Shown here: in pieces, positions 42,945 through 51,472 of the stretch
Position numbering within the stretch: the stretch's first letter is position 1
Layout: every line of letters begins with the position of its first letter
DNA from: Stenotrophomonas rhizophila
GTDB taxonomy: Bacteria > Pseudomonadota > Gammaproteobacteria > Xanthomonadales > Xanthomonadaceae
NCBI RefSeq assembly: GCF_000661955.1
Contig: NZ_CP007597.1
Location: 4,177,228-4,241,227, forward strand
Length of the DNA stretch: 64,000 nucleotides
Reading direction: 5' to 3'
Notes under the pieces: model-generated
Told to the model about the DNA's origin: nothing
Database searches by the model: none
The model's input: only the letters and a program-made list of their open reading frames with translations
Translations under genes and position numbers: made by a program

Positions 42945-43682
42945 CTACCGTGTGCCTGCCGGCTGATGCACGGCCCAGCGCGCCAGGCCGTCGAGCACCA
43001 GCGCAGGCTGGTAATGCGCATCCTCCAGCAGCGGCATCAGCGCGGGCGCGCCGCCGCCATGCACCAGCAGCGCCGGCACGTGTCCCAGCAGCCGGGTCGC
43101 CTGTGCGCGACTGCGTTCAATCAGGGCCACCGCTGCACCGTCGCAACCGGAGGCAAGCGCGTCGGCCGTGTCATCGGCGAACTCGCTGTAGTCACCGCCG
43201 GTGGGCGGCAACTGCACCGCGCGCGCATGCAGCGCTTCGCGCATGGTCGTGGGCGATGCGGCGATGCGGCCGCCGTGGTGCAGGCCATCGGCGTCCAGCA
43301 GGTCGATGGTCAACGCGGTGCCCACCCCGGCCACCACCACCGCCTCACCGCGCTCTGCGGCGGCCAGCAGCGCCAGGAAGCGGTCCACGCCGAACTTCGC
43401 CGGGTCGGCATAGGCCACCCGCACACCCGCACAGCGGGCCTCGGTACGGGCCACCCGCACCTCGCGGAAGCGGCCCTGCAGAATCGCCAGCATGCTGCGG
43501 GTGAGGGTCGGCGCGGCGACGCTGGCCACATAGGCGACATCGCCACTGGGCAATGCCTGCAGCTGCTCGGCGGGCATGGTCTCGGCACCGTGCGGCCAGG
43601 CCTGCACATCGCCGGCGCGCACACCCTGCAGCGGCGCGAATTTGAACCGCGAATTGCCGAGGTCGAACAACCAGTCGCTCAT
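42945..43682 (-). CDS. coaX: Type III pantothenate kinase
   Basis: 245 residues. First step of coenzyme A synthesis. ASKHA-fold motifs: DLGNSRFKF near the N-terminus (phosphate 1), VDRFLALLAA, AGVGTALTIDLLDADG with the catalytic Asp region, GGRIAASPTTM. The start ATG overlaps the birA stop (43679-43682). Confidence 0.92.
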   Translation of the reverse strand: MSDWLFDLGNSRFKFAPLQGVRAGDVQAWPHGAETMPAEQLQALPSGDVAYVASVAAPTLTRSMLAILQGRFREVRVARTEARCAGVRVAYADPAKFGVDRFLALLAAAERGEAVVVAGVGTALTIDLLDADGLHHGGRIAASPTTMREALHARAVQLPPTGGDYSEFADDTADALASGCDGAAVALIERSRAQATRLLGHVPALLVHGGGAPALMPLLEDAHYQPALVLDGLARWAVHQPAGTR

Positions 43683-44656
43683 TGCGCCCTCACGCTGACT
43701 TCGCCTGCATGCACGTGCTGCTCCACCCCGTCGATGCGCACGCGCAGCGCGCCATCGTCGGCCAATCCGAGCGCGGTACCTTCGCGCCATTGCCCGCCCT
43801 GCTCGACGCGCACGGTCTGGCCGCGCAGCAGATCCAGTTCGGCATAGCGCGGCAGGAACGGCGCCAGGCCTTCGGCATCAAACGTCTCCAGCGCGGGCAA
43901 CAGCCGCGCCAGCACCGCCGCAACCACGGCATTGCGGTCCACCGGCGCGCCGGCCAGCGTGTCCAGGTCGATCCAGGGCTGGGTGATCTGTTCGGCGAAG
44001 GCGGCCGGCATGTGCACGTTGATGCCAATCCCGATCACCGCCCGCGCCGGCCCGGCATATTCGCCGCCGCCCTCGGCGAGCAACCCCACCAGCTTGCGCC
44101 CGTCGACCATCAGGTCGTTGGGCCACTTCAGCCGCGCCTGCACATAGCCCAGGTCGTGCAGTGCTTCGGCCACCGCGATGCCGGCCACCAGGCTCAGGCC
44201 GCTCAGGCGCACCAGCCCGCCGGAGAACAGCCGCAGCACCGACAGGTACACATGCGCGGCCAACGGCGAGGCCCAGGTACGCCCGCGCCGACCCCGACCG
44301 CCGGTCTGGCGCTCGGCCAACAGGACGCGAACGCCCTGTTCAGGCGCGCTGCACCGCAGCAATTCGGCGTTGGTGGAGTCCACCGTCCACGCCACCTGCA
44401 GGTCGCGCACCAGGGCCTGGGCGTCCTTCGGCAAGCGGGCGCGGATGGCATCGGCGTCCAGCAGGTCCATCGGCCGGGTCAGGCCGTAGCCTTCGCCCGC
44501 GCGCCCCTCCACTTCGACGCCAGCAGCTCTAAGTCCTTGAATCCGCTTCCAAATCGCGGCCCGAGTCACGCCCAGCTCATGGGCCAGGGCGTCGCCGGAC
44601 AGGCGCCCGGCGCCCAGTTTGGCCAGCAGTTGGCGGTCGTCCACGGCAGCTTCCAT
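43679..44656 (-). CDS. birA: Biotin-[acetyl-CoA-carboxylase] ligase / biotin operon repressor
   Basis: 325 residues. An N-terminal winged helix (residues 1-60, GDALAHELGVTRAAIWKRIQ) suggests DNA binding as in E. coli BirA. The ligase core has STNAELL, RQTGGRGRRGRTWASP (biotinyl-AMP loop, 116-131) and KWPNDLMVDGRKLVGLLAE (177-195). The C-terminal SH3-like domain is complete. I place the start at 44656 (MEAAVDDRQL); the frame stays open far upstream but without support. First gene of birA-coaX-SPOR. Confidence 0.92.
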   Translation of the reverse strand: MEAAVDDRQLLAKLGAGRLSGDALAHELGVTRAAIWKRIQGLRAAGVEVEGRAGEGYGLTRPMDLLDADAIRARLPKDAQALVRDLQVAWTVDSTNAELLRCSAPEQGVRVLLAERQTGGRGRRGRTWASPLAAHVYLSVLRLFSGGLVRLSGLSLVAGIAVAEALHDLGYVQARLKWPNDLMVDGRKLVGLLAEGGGEYAGPARAVIGIGINVHMPAAFAEQITQPWIDLDTLAGAPVDRNAVVAAVLARLLPALETFDAEGLAPFLPRYAELDLLRGQTVRVEQGGQWREGTALGLADDGALRVRIDGVEQHVHAGEVSVRAQ

Positions 44657-44765
44657 CAGGTGATCGGCAAAAGTATGCGGGAAAGCCCCGCCGCTTGCCT
44701 GCCGGGCGGGGTTCCAATCACGGCCCTGAATCGGGCTAGAATCGAAGACTGACCCGCCCTTCCGG

Positions 44766-45047
44766 ATGTCGACGATGCGCCCGTTCGCCCATTGCCTGAT
44801 CCTGCTGATGGCCCCCTTGGCCGCGCATGCTTCCGATGCGCTGACCAGCACGGGGCGGGGCGGCTGTGTGTATTCGCCGGCCGAAAGCGAGCGCACCGCA
44901 CCGGCGGCGGCACCTGCCGCACGCGCACCGGCCGTGAAGCCGAGCGCGGCCAGCGGCACCAGCAGCGGGGGTGGCGGCGACGACGACGTCCTGCCGCGCC
45001 TGCGCGCGCCGAAATGGCACAGCTTCCTGCCGGGCATGTTCCGCTGA
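44766..45047 (+). CDS. Small secreted low-complexity protein
   Basis: 93 residues with a signal peptide (MRPFAHCLILLMAPLAAHAS) and a mature part rich in Ala, Pro, Ser and a GGGGDDD run, ending in KWHSFLPGMFR. The gene is divergent from birA and ends eight bp before mtfA, so the two are probably cotranscribed. Function unknown. Confidence 0.6.
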   Translation: MSTMRPFAHCLILLMAPLAAHASDALTSTGRGGCVYSPAESERTAPAAAPAARAPAVKPSAASGTSSGGGGDDDVLPRLRAPKWHSFLPGMFR

Positions 45048-45055
45048 TCGAACGT

Positions 45056-45835
45056 ATGTGGGGTTGGCTGCGGCGCACGCCGCGCGCGATTGATCCGGTT
45101 CTGTGGCAGCAAAGCTGCCAGCGTGGGCCGTGGCTGCAGGGACTGGACGCACCACGCCGCGACCGACTGTCCGGCCTGGCTGCGCGCTTCCTGCATGAAA
45201 AAACCATCAGCCCAGTGGGTGGCCTGGTTCTGGATGACAGCGATGCGGTCCTGCTGGCCGCGCTGTGCTGCCTGCCGCTGCTGGAACTGGGCGAGGTGGG
45301 CCTGCGCGGCTGGTCGCAGTTGATCGTGTATCCGGACGCGTTCCGCGTACAGCGCAGCCACGTGGACGCGGCCGGCGTGCTGCACCAGTGGGACGACGAG
45401 CTGATTGGCGAATCGTGGGACAGCGGTCCGCTGATTCTGTCCTGGGCCGATATCCAAGCCGACATCGCCGATCCGCATGCGGGCTACTGCGTGGCCGTGC
45501 ATGAGATGGCGCACAAGATCGATGCGCTGGATGGGGCGATCGACGGCACCCCACCGCTGCCGCGCGAGTGGCAGCGCGAATGGGCGAAGGATTTCCAGGC
45601 GGCGTATGACACGTTCTGCGCCCGGGTGGACCGTGGCCGGGAGACGCTGATCGACCCGTATGCGGCGGAAGCGCCCGAAGAGTTCTTCGCGGTGGCGACC
45701 GAATACCACTTTTCTGCGCCGGATCTGTTGGCGCAGGAGATGCCGGGCGTGGCCGCGCATCTGCGTCGGTTTTATGGGGCTTCGCCGGGATTGCCGGGTA
45801 CCGACCAACGGTCGGTGCCTACCGCGGTGCGCTGA
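45056..45835 (+). CDS. mtfA: MtfA-type zinc peptidase (Mlc-titration factor family)
   Basis: 259 residues. The metal site is HEMAHKIDAL with a distant Glu in EAPEEFFAVATEYHF, as in E. coli MtfA, which binds the repressor Mlc and has aminopeptidase activity. The first 30 residues (MWGWLRRTPRAIDP) and WSQLIVYPDAFRV are also typical. The last residues (GTDQRSVPTAVR) are encoded by a GTAG palindrome (45800-45822) that has become part of the reading frame. No Mlc gene is in the window. Confidence 0.9.
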   Translation: MWGWLRRTPRAIDPVLWQQSCQRGPWLQGLDAPRRDRLSGLAARFLHEKTISPVGGLVLDDSDAVLLAALCCLPLLELGEVGLRGWSQLIVYPDAFRVQRSHVDAAGVLHQWDDELIGESWDSGPLILSWADIQADIADPHAGYCVAVHEMAHKIDALDGAIDGTPPLPREWQREWAKDFQAAYDTFCARVDRGRETLIDPYAAEAPEEFFAVATEYHFSAPDLLAQEMPGVAAHLRRFYGASPGLPGTDQRSVPTAVR

Positions 45836-45952
45836 TCGTTTTTCGTACCGACCAACGGTCGGTACCTACCGTGGGATGTTGGGGGGTTTTCGTACCGGCC
45901 CCGGGGTTGGCGCGTTGGCCACGTCCGGTAGGCATCGACCGTTGGTCGATGC
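45800..45952. repeat. Three GTAG palindromes, the first inside mtfA
   Basis: 45800-45822 (minus; codes for the MtfA tail), 45847-45869 (minus) and 45928-45952 (plus), all with the ACCGACC/GGTCGGT or ATCGACC/GGTCGAT stem. Confidence 0.85.
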
Positions 45953-45974
45953 ATTGCCGGCACCCGCGCGGCGA

Positions 45975-47402
45975 TCACGGCCCCGGCGGCAACTTCACTT
46001 CGAACCGCGCACCACCCAGCTCGGGCGAGCGCTTGACCTGCAGTTCGCCGCGGTAATCCTTGATCAGGTCCTGCACGATCGACAGGCCGATGCCATGGCC
46101 CTGCACGCGCTCGTCGCCGCGGACGCCCCGCTGCAGCACCTTGGCGATGTCTTCCGGGGCGATGCCCGGGCCGTCGTCGTCCACCGACAGCACCAGCCCG
46201 GCGCGGCGTGCGCCCGGCGCCGGCAACGGCTTGGCGGTGAGCAGCACGCGGCGCTTGGCCCACTTGAAGGCGTTTTCCAGCAGGTTGCCGAGCAGTTCCT
46301 GCAGGTCGCCCGGCTCACCGTGGAAGCGCGCGCCTTCGTCGATATCGAATTCGCACAGCACGCCCTTGCCGGCGTACACCTTCTCCAGCCCGCGCACGAT
46401 TTCCTCGGCGTTGGACTCGATCGGCAGCGGTGCCGAGAACAGCTTGTGCCCCGACGAGGCCGCACGCGCCAGCTGGTAGGACACCAGGTTGTTCATGCGC
46501 CGCAGCTGCACGTCGAACTCCTGGCGCAGGTCCTGGTCCTGCGCGCCGCTGTCGAGCTGCGTACGCAGCACCGCCAGGGGTGTTTTCAGGCTGTGCGCAA
46601 GATCGGCCAGGGTGTTGCGCTGGCGCTCGAGATTCTCGCGCTCACTTTCAATGAAGGCGTTGATGCTGTCGGTCAGCGGTTCCAGCTCGCGCGGATGGCG
46701 CTCGCTCATGCGCTCGGTCTCGCCGCGCTGGACCTTGGTCAACTCGGTGATCACGCGCCGCATCGGGCGCAGGCTCCACTGCAGAATCACCGTCTGCAGC
46801 ATCAGCAGGATCAAGCCGGCGCCGCCCATCCAGAACCAGACGCGGCCGCGGAACACGCGCAGCTGCGCGCCAAGCGCGCGCGAGTCTTCCATCACGTAGA
46901 TGGTGTACGGGAATTCAGTGGCCGGGTCGGCGTCGGCATCCCACACCAGGCCCAGCCCGTAGCGGTACACCGAGCCTTGGCTGCCATCGATCTGGATCAT
47001 CGGCAGCGGGCCCTCGAACACCTCCTGGCGCGGGGCCAGCAGGCCACCGCCCACGGTGGGCAGCATCGGGCCTTCGGCGGACATCGAGTTGCCCTTGCCG
47101 CCGGGCATCACCACCTGCAGGTACAGACCGCTGCCGGGCACGTCGAAACGTGGATCCGGCGGCTGTTCGCGGATGTACAGCGAGCGGTCGCGGGTGAAGT
47201 CGATGCCGGCCGCATAGGCGGTGGCATAGTTCTTCAGCCGCTCGCGCAGGTTGGCGCGCGCGGTGTCGGCGAAGGCCGCATCCAGCGCGTAGCCGGCGAT
47301 GGCCAGAAACGCGACCAGGCCGACCGAGGCGGCCAGCAGCTGGCGCGCCTGCAATGAGCGCGGCCGCCAGCGTTTAAAGAACCACAGACGGCCTGACATC
47401 AT
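45975..47402 (-). CDS. phoQ: Sensor histidine kinase PhoQ
   Basis: 475 residues. Two spans (about 22-42 and 188-210) flank a periplasmic sensor domain of about 145 residues with several acidic residues (VWDADADPATEF). HAMP follows, then the HisKA phospho-acceptor His270 in LADLAHSLKTPLAVL, N box NLLENAFKWAK and G boxes DDDGPGIAPED, GHGIGLSIV. The LAHSLKTPL form is that of PhoQ. 20 bp downstream of phoP. A second ATG one codon later is an alternative start. Confidence 0.9.
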   Translation of the reverse strand: MMSGRLWFFKRWRPRSLQARQLLAASVGLVAFLAIAGYALDAAFADTARANLRERLKNYATAYAAGIDFTRDRSLYIREQPPDPRFDVPGSGLYLQVVMPGGKGNSMSAEGPMLPTVGGGLLAPRQEVFEGPLPMIQIDGSQGSVYRYGLGLVWDADADPATEFPYTIYVMEDSRALGAQLRVFRGRVWFWMGGAGLILLMLQTVILQWSLRPMRRVITELTKVQRGETERMSERHPRELEPLTDSINAFIESERENLERQRNTLADLAHSLKTPLAVLRTQLDSGAQDQDLRQEFDVQLRRMNNLVSYQLARAASSGHKLFSAPLPIESNAEEIVRGLEKVYAGKGVLCEFDIDEGARFHGEPGDLQELLGNLLENAFKWAKRRVLLTAKPLPAPGARRAGLVLSVDDDGPGIAPEDIAKVLQRGVRGDERVQGHGIGLSIVQDLIKDYRGELQVKRSPELGGARFEVKLPPGP

Positions 47403-47422
47403 CCCTTCGCCCGGCTAGCGGC

Positions 47423-48106
47423 TCAGCCCTCGTTGCGCGGAATGGCGAAGCGGTAGCCCCGGCCACGCACGGTTTCGATCGGCTTGAGTTCGCCGTCGGC
47501 ATCGAGCTTCTTGCGAAGGCGGCCGATGAACACTTCCAGCACGTTGGAGTCGCGGTCGAAATCCTGCTGGTAGATGTGTTCGGTGAGGTCGGCCTTGGAG
47601 ACCAGTTCACCGGCATGCATCATCAGGTATTCCAGCACCTTGTACTCGTAGCTGGTGAGGTCCACGTTGCTGCCGCTGACGCTGACCGTCTGCGCGGCAA
47701 GATCCAGCGCAACCGGCCCGCATTCCAGCGTGGGCTTGCTCCAGCCAGCGGCACGGCGCAGCAGCGCATTGACGCGGGCCAGCAGTTCCTCGACATGGAA
47801 CGGCTTGACCAGGTAATCGTCGGCGCCCTGCTTGAGCCCTTCGACCTTGTCCTGCCAGCTCGAGCGTGCGGTAAGGATCAGCACGGGGAATTTCTTGCCC
47901 TCATCGCGCAGCGCCTTGATCAGTTCCATGCCCGACATCTTGGGCAGGCCGAGATCGATGATGCCAACGTCGAACGGCACTTCGCGGCCCATGTACAGAC
48001 CTTCCTCACCGTCCTGCGCAGCGTCGACGGCAAAACCTTCGCGCTTGAGCCGGGCGGCCAGGGTTTCCCGCAGCGGGGCTTCGTCTTCGACCAGAAGGAT
48101 ACGCAT
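47423..48106 (-). CDS. phoP: Response regulator PhoP (OmpR family)
   Basis: 227 residues. Receiver with Asp51 in GIIDLGLPKMSG and Lys in YLVKPFHVEELLAR; winged-helix output with LTSYEYKVLEYLMMHAGELV and FIGRLRKKLDADGE. Together with PhoQ it answers low Mg2+ and cationic peptides; in xanthomonads PhoP is often essential and controls virulence and outer-membrane remodelling. Second gene of a transcript that starts with a small exported protein. Confidence 0.92.
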   Translation of the reverse strand: MRILLVEDEAPLRETLAARLKREGFAVDAAQDGEEGLYMGREVPFDVGIIDLGLPKMSGMELIKALRDEGKKFPVLILTARSSWQDKVEGLKQGADDYLVKPFHVEELLARVNALLRRAAGWSKPTLECGPVALDLAAQTVSVSGSNVDLTSYEYKVLEYLMMHAGELVSKADLTEHIYQQDFDRDSNVLEVFIGRLRKKLDADGELKPIETVRGRGYRFAIPRNEG

Positions 48107-48177
48107 GAACTCTCCCTAGTGTCCTGGGTATGGCCGGGGGCCAGTGGAATACAGTTGATTACGACAACTATCCCTGT

Positions 48178-48549
48178 TCAGGGGTTATCGCCGCGTAGTG
48201 AAGACATATCCGATCGCGGTGCGCGGGGCTGTGAACGCGCCGGCGCGGGGTCGTCCATGTAGCGGACCCGACCACGATCGTCCATGTATTTGACCCGGTT
48301 GATGTCGCGGCCGTCGTAGGGCACCCGTTCGGCACCCAGGATGTGGCCGCCAGTGGTGCGCTGGACGCGGCGGACCGCGTCGGACAGCGAACGTTCCGGC
48401 GCTGCCCCGCGTGCGGCCCGCACCATGGCCTCACCGCGTGCCGGATCCGGGGTCGGTTCCTGCGCCGACACACTGCCGATGGAGGCAGCGGCGCCCGTCG
48501 CCAGCAGGGCGAGGACGGCAAGACGGCGTTGGCGGGTCACGGAGAGCAT
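48178..48549 (-). CDS. Exported PepSY-like protein upstream of phoPQ
   Basis: 123 residues with a signal peptide (LAVLALLATGAAASIGSVSAQ). The mature part ends in VQRTTGGHILGAERVPYDGR, DINRVKYMDDRGRVRYMDD: the GG-ILGAE pattern with a following strand is that of small PepSY-type periplasmic domains. It is 71 bp upstream of phoP on the same strand. It may feed envelope signals to PhoQ; that is inference from position. Start 48549 is set by the signal peptide. Confidence 0.75.
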   Translation of the reverse strand: MLSVTRQRRLAVLALLATGAAASIGSVSAQEPTPDPARGEAMVRAARGAAPERSLSDAVRRVQRTTGGHILGAERVPYDGRDINRVKYMDDRGRVRYMDDPAPARSQPRAPRSDMSSLRGDNP

Positions 48550-48760
48550 CGGTTTGATCCTAGCGGAGCACAGCGAAACGTTCAAAAGTTGTGAATCGGA
48601 GCCGCCGACCTGGGCCGGCGCTTTACGAATCTTTAGCGAATTCTTGGTTTTACGCAGTGAATCCGGTCTGAACTTTTCCGGTCGCACCTCGGCGCCGTTC
48701 ATCTAAGTGAACATTGGCGGCTAAAGTGGGTGCCTTGTCAAGCCGACAAGGTGACGCGCC

Positions 48761-49777
48761 TCACGCGGCGACGCGTTCGGCCTGGGCGCGGGTCACCGCC
48801 AGCGCCTGCTCGATCAGCGCCCAATCGGCGCCCGCGCGGTGCGAACCCTCGCTGAGCACCTGGCGGAACGCGCGGCCCCCGGGCTGGCCGTGGAACAGGC
48901 CGAGCAGGTGACGGGTGATGTGCTTCAGGGCCAGGCCGCGGCCGAGCTGCGCCTCGATGTACGGGCGCATGGCGCGCAACAGTGCCTCGCGCGGCTGCAC
49001 GGGCGCACCGGTCTGGGCGGCCTCCAGCTGATGCAGCACGTAGGGGTCGTGGTAGGCCGCGCGGCCCAGCATCACCCCGTCCAGCGCCGGCAGCTGCGCC
49101 TGCGCCGCCTCCACGGTGGCCAAGCCCCCGTTGAGCACGATCTGCAGCGCCGGGCGGTCGGCCTTGAGCCGGTGGGCCCAGTCGTAACGCAGCGGCGGCA
49201 CTTCGCGGTTTTCCTTCGGCGACAGCCCCTTCAGCCACGCATTGCGGGCGTGCACGATGAACATTGCACTGCCCGCGTTGGCAGACTGATCGACGAAGTT
49301 GCGGAAGGTTTCGTAGTCGTTGTCTTCATCCACGCCCAGGCGGCACTTCACCGTGACCGGGATGTCCACCGCCGCGACCATGGCCGCCACGCACTCGGCC
49401 ACCAGGGCCGGCTCGCGCATCAGGCAGGCACCGAAGCGCCCGGCCTGGACCCGGTCGGACGGGCAGCCGCAGTTGAGGTTGACCTCGTCATAGCCCCAGT
49501 CCTGGGCGATGCGGGCAGCCTGCGCGAGCAGGGCCGGATCGCTGCCCCCCAGCTGCAGGGCCAGCGGATGCTCGCTGCCATCAAAGCCGAGCAGGCGTTC
49601 GCGGTCGCCATGGATCACCGCGTTGGCGTGCACCATCTCGGTGTACAGCCGCGCACCCGGGGCCAGCAACCGGTGGAACACCCGGCAATGGCGGTCCGTC
49701 CAGTCCATCATCGGGGCGACGGACAAGCGCAGGGAGGCGGCGTAACGTGCGGCGGCGTCGGTGGCGGGCAGGGTCAT
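48761..49777 (-). CDS. dusA: tRNA-dihydrouridine(20/20a) synthase DusA
   Basis: 338 residues. FMN-dependent reduction of U20/U20a in tRNA. Motifs: SVAPMMDWTDRHCRVFHRLL, ALQLGGSDPALLAQAA, EVNLNCGCPSDRVQAGRFGA (catalytic Cys in GCPSDRV), CRLGVDEDNDYE, HARNAWLKGLSPKENR and NGGLATVEAA. The ATG at 49777 (MTLPATDAA) fits the family better than one 13 codons upstream. Confidence 0.92.
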   Translation of the reverse strand: MTLPATDAAARYAASLRLSVAPMMDWTDRHCRVFHRLLAPGARLYTEMVHANAVIHGDRERLLGFDGSEHPLALQLGGSDPALLAQAARIAQDWGYDEVNLNCGCPSDRVQAGRFGACLMREPALVAECVAAMVAAVDIPVTVKCRLGVDEDNDYETFRNFVDQSANAGSAMFIVHARNAWLKGLSPKENREVPPLRYDWAHRLKADRPALQIVLNGGLATVEAAQAQLPALDGVMLGRAAYHDPYVLHQLEAAQTGAPVQPREALLRAMRPYIEAQLGRGLALKHITRHLLGLFHGQPGGRAFRQVLSEGSHRAGADWALIEQALAVTRAQAERVAA

Positions 49778-49938
49778 CGGGCGGAGCGTCGGATACTGCT
49801 GGCATTGCCAGCGCAATCAATAGTTTACCTGCTTGGAATGAACGTTGCCCGCAGGCAGGGGCATGTCGTCAGGCATTGACACGTGCGAGGAACTGCGAAA
49901 CATTTATGAACTAGACATGAAGTCAACATGGGGGGGAC

Positions 49939-50715
49939 ATGAAGTCAGCAAGACCTGTTGTGGTTGGCGTTGGCGTTGCCGCACTTTTGATTGCAGCCGC
50001 TGTTACATGGACAACACGTGGGCTACCCAACGCGAAGCAATCCCATGCGGCTGGTTCTTCTTCAGAGCAGCCCGTCAGCCTCGGGTCGGACAAGGCTCCA
50101 GTTGCGCGCGCGCCTATCGCTAGTCGCTCATCGGGCTCCGCTTCAAGTGCCTCCCCACGTATTGGGGATGCTCTTTCCGGCGCGAAGACCGAAGCCGACG
50201 TGGCGTGGTTGGTGCGCAATGGATATCCCTCAACTGAAGCGGCCCGCGATGCTTTGCTTCGACGAGGTGCGAGAGGCCCACTCGAGCAAGCCGAGCTACT
50301 GGATCCCACTGCGATCCTGGACGCAGAACAGCTAGCACTTCTTGACTCCTCCCGACGCACGGAAGCGATGGAGTTTCTGGCTGCTTCTGCACAGTCTGGG
50401 TCGATCTACGCACTAGAGACCATCGCGCGGATTCATGAGGATGGTGTAGATGGCATTTCTGACCCCGTACGAGCTTCAGCCTATCGAAAGGCAGCTGAGT
50501 TACGAGGCAGTTGGCCGGCAGGATTGGTCAACGGCCGGTCAAAGCTGACGCCACAGCAAGAGATGTACGCGACCCTGATGGCGCACCAGGTTATTGCGAA
50601 TATTGAGGTGGACCGGCAGAAAAATGGACTGCCTCCACTTGGAATCGATAGCCGCCCAGGATTGAACGATCTAATTTCGGAAATCGCAAAGAGCGGCGCA
50701 CCTGCATCTCGCTGA
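49939..50715 (+). CDS. Membrane-anchored or exported protein of unknown function, lower GC
   Basis: 258 residues. An N-terminal hydrophobic segment (residues 6-24, PVVVGVGVAALLIAAAVTWT) precedes a Ser-rich linker and a helical domain (from about 80: EADVAWLVRNGYPSTEAARD, MEFLAASAQSGSIYALETIA, ISDPVRASAYRKAAELRGSW) with a pattern close to Sel1-like repeats. GC is clearly lower than in flanking genes, which suggests recent transfer. GGGGGG precedes the ATG. A short direct repeat (GACATGAAGTCA) covers the start and lies again 23 bp upstream. Confidence 0.75.
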   Translation: MKSARPVVVGVGVAALLIAAAVTWTTRGLPNAKQSHAAGSSSEQPVSLGSDKAPVARAPIASRSSGSASSASPRIGDALSGAKTEADVAWLVRNGYPSTEAARDALLRRGARGPLEQAELLDPTAILDAEQLALLDSSRRTEAMEFLAASAQSGSIYALETIARIHEDGVDGISDPVRASAYRKAAELRGSWPAGLVNGRSKLTPQQEMYATLMAHQVIANIEVDRQKNGLPPLGIDSRPGLNDLISEIAKSGAPASR

Positions 50716-50811
50716 GATCGCTGCTTCGACTCATTCGCATTACCCGCCAGTCGCCGTCAGGGCGCCGACGGCGTCAGGTACTCATGGAAGGTGCCCGAAG
50801 GAGCGTATGTC

Positions 50812-51315
50812 ATGCGGTACAAGCTTGCTTTTCCGTTTCTTTTGCTCGCGTCGGCGGCAGCAGTTGCGTGTGCCGTAAGTGCTCTCATGAGCGCCCCCAT
50901 TAAAGTCAACGCCGCAAACACGGTCGCCGCTCACTGGCGCACCATCGGCGATGAACTGCAATCGCAATTTGGATCTGCGCTTCGGGACGTAGAGCTCAAC
51001 GTAAAAGTGCCCCTTCAGCTGTGCGCTGCTTTTGGAGTAGCATGCGCGCCCCCTGTTGAAACGAACATGCACAAACCCTGCGGCAAGACCATGAAAGAAG
51101 CGGCAAATGATATCGCCAATGGCGCCAACGATGGCGGCGGTGGAATAGGCGGGGACTGGGGCGGATCAGGTGACAGCGGGGGTAGTGGCAGCAACCCTTG
51201 GGAAGGGTGTTTCTCTGGGACGCAAACGGGGACAGCATGCACTTCAGCCGGTGGCGGTGCTGAGCACTGTGTTTCGACCTCGATCCCCATTCTGGAATGC
51301 CCAGGCATGGGGTAA
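50812..51315 (+). CDS. Secreted Gly/Cys-rich protein, unknown function, lower GC
   Basis: 167 residues with a signal peptide (FPFLLLASAAAVACAVSA). Residues about 35-75 are a helical segment; then three to seven Cys are spread among CAAFGVACAPP, HKPCGKT, WEGCFSGTQTGTACTSAGGG and EHCVSTSIPILECPGMG, with a Gly/Ser/Asp-rich spacer (DGGGGIGGDWGGSGDSGG). The even set of Cys hints at disulfides in the periplasm or outside. The start at 50812 has GAAGGAG at eight bases. Paired with the previous gene, 96 bp apart. No family recognised; secreted toxin or surface protein are possible. Confidence 0.7.
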   Translation: MRYKLAFPFLLLASAAAVACAVSALMSAPIKVNAANTVAAHWRTIGDELQSQFGSALRDVELNVKVPLQLCAAFGVACAPPVETNMHKPCGKTMKEAANDIANGANDGGGGIGGDWGGSGDSGGSGSNPWEGCFSGTQTGTACTSAGGGAEHCVSTSIPILECPGMG

Positions 51316-51472
51316 TTTGTCCCACTGAGAAGCGCGGCTCATGCCGCGCTTCTCAGGCCACGATGGCGTTAACCGCCGCTGGAAGCAGTCACCTGAATGC
51401 GTTTGCAGTGCGCTTGGTCCTTGTCGCCCAAATTCAAGCGAGAATGCATCGCCCCGCACCGCAAGACACAGA

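Noticed and set aside
49917..49960. Alternative start at 49918 for the first low-GC gene
   Set aside because: It is in another frame that soon leaves the coding pattern; the ATG at 49939 has the purine-rich site and leads directly into the membrane segment.
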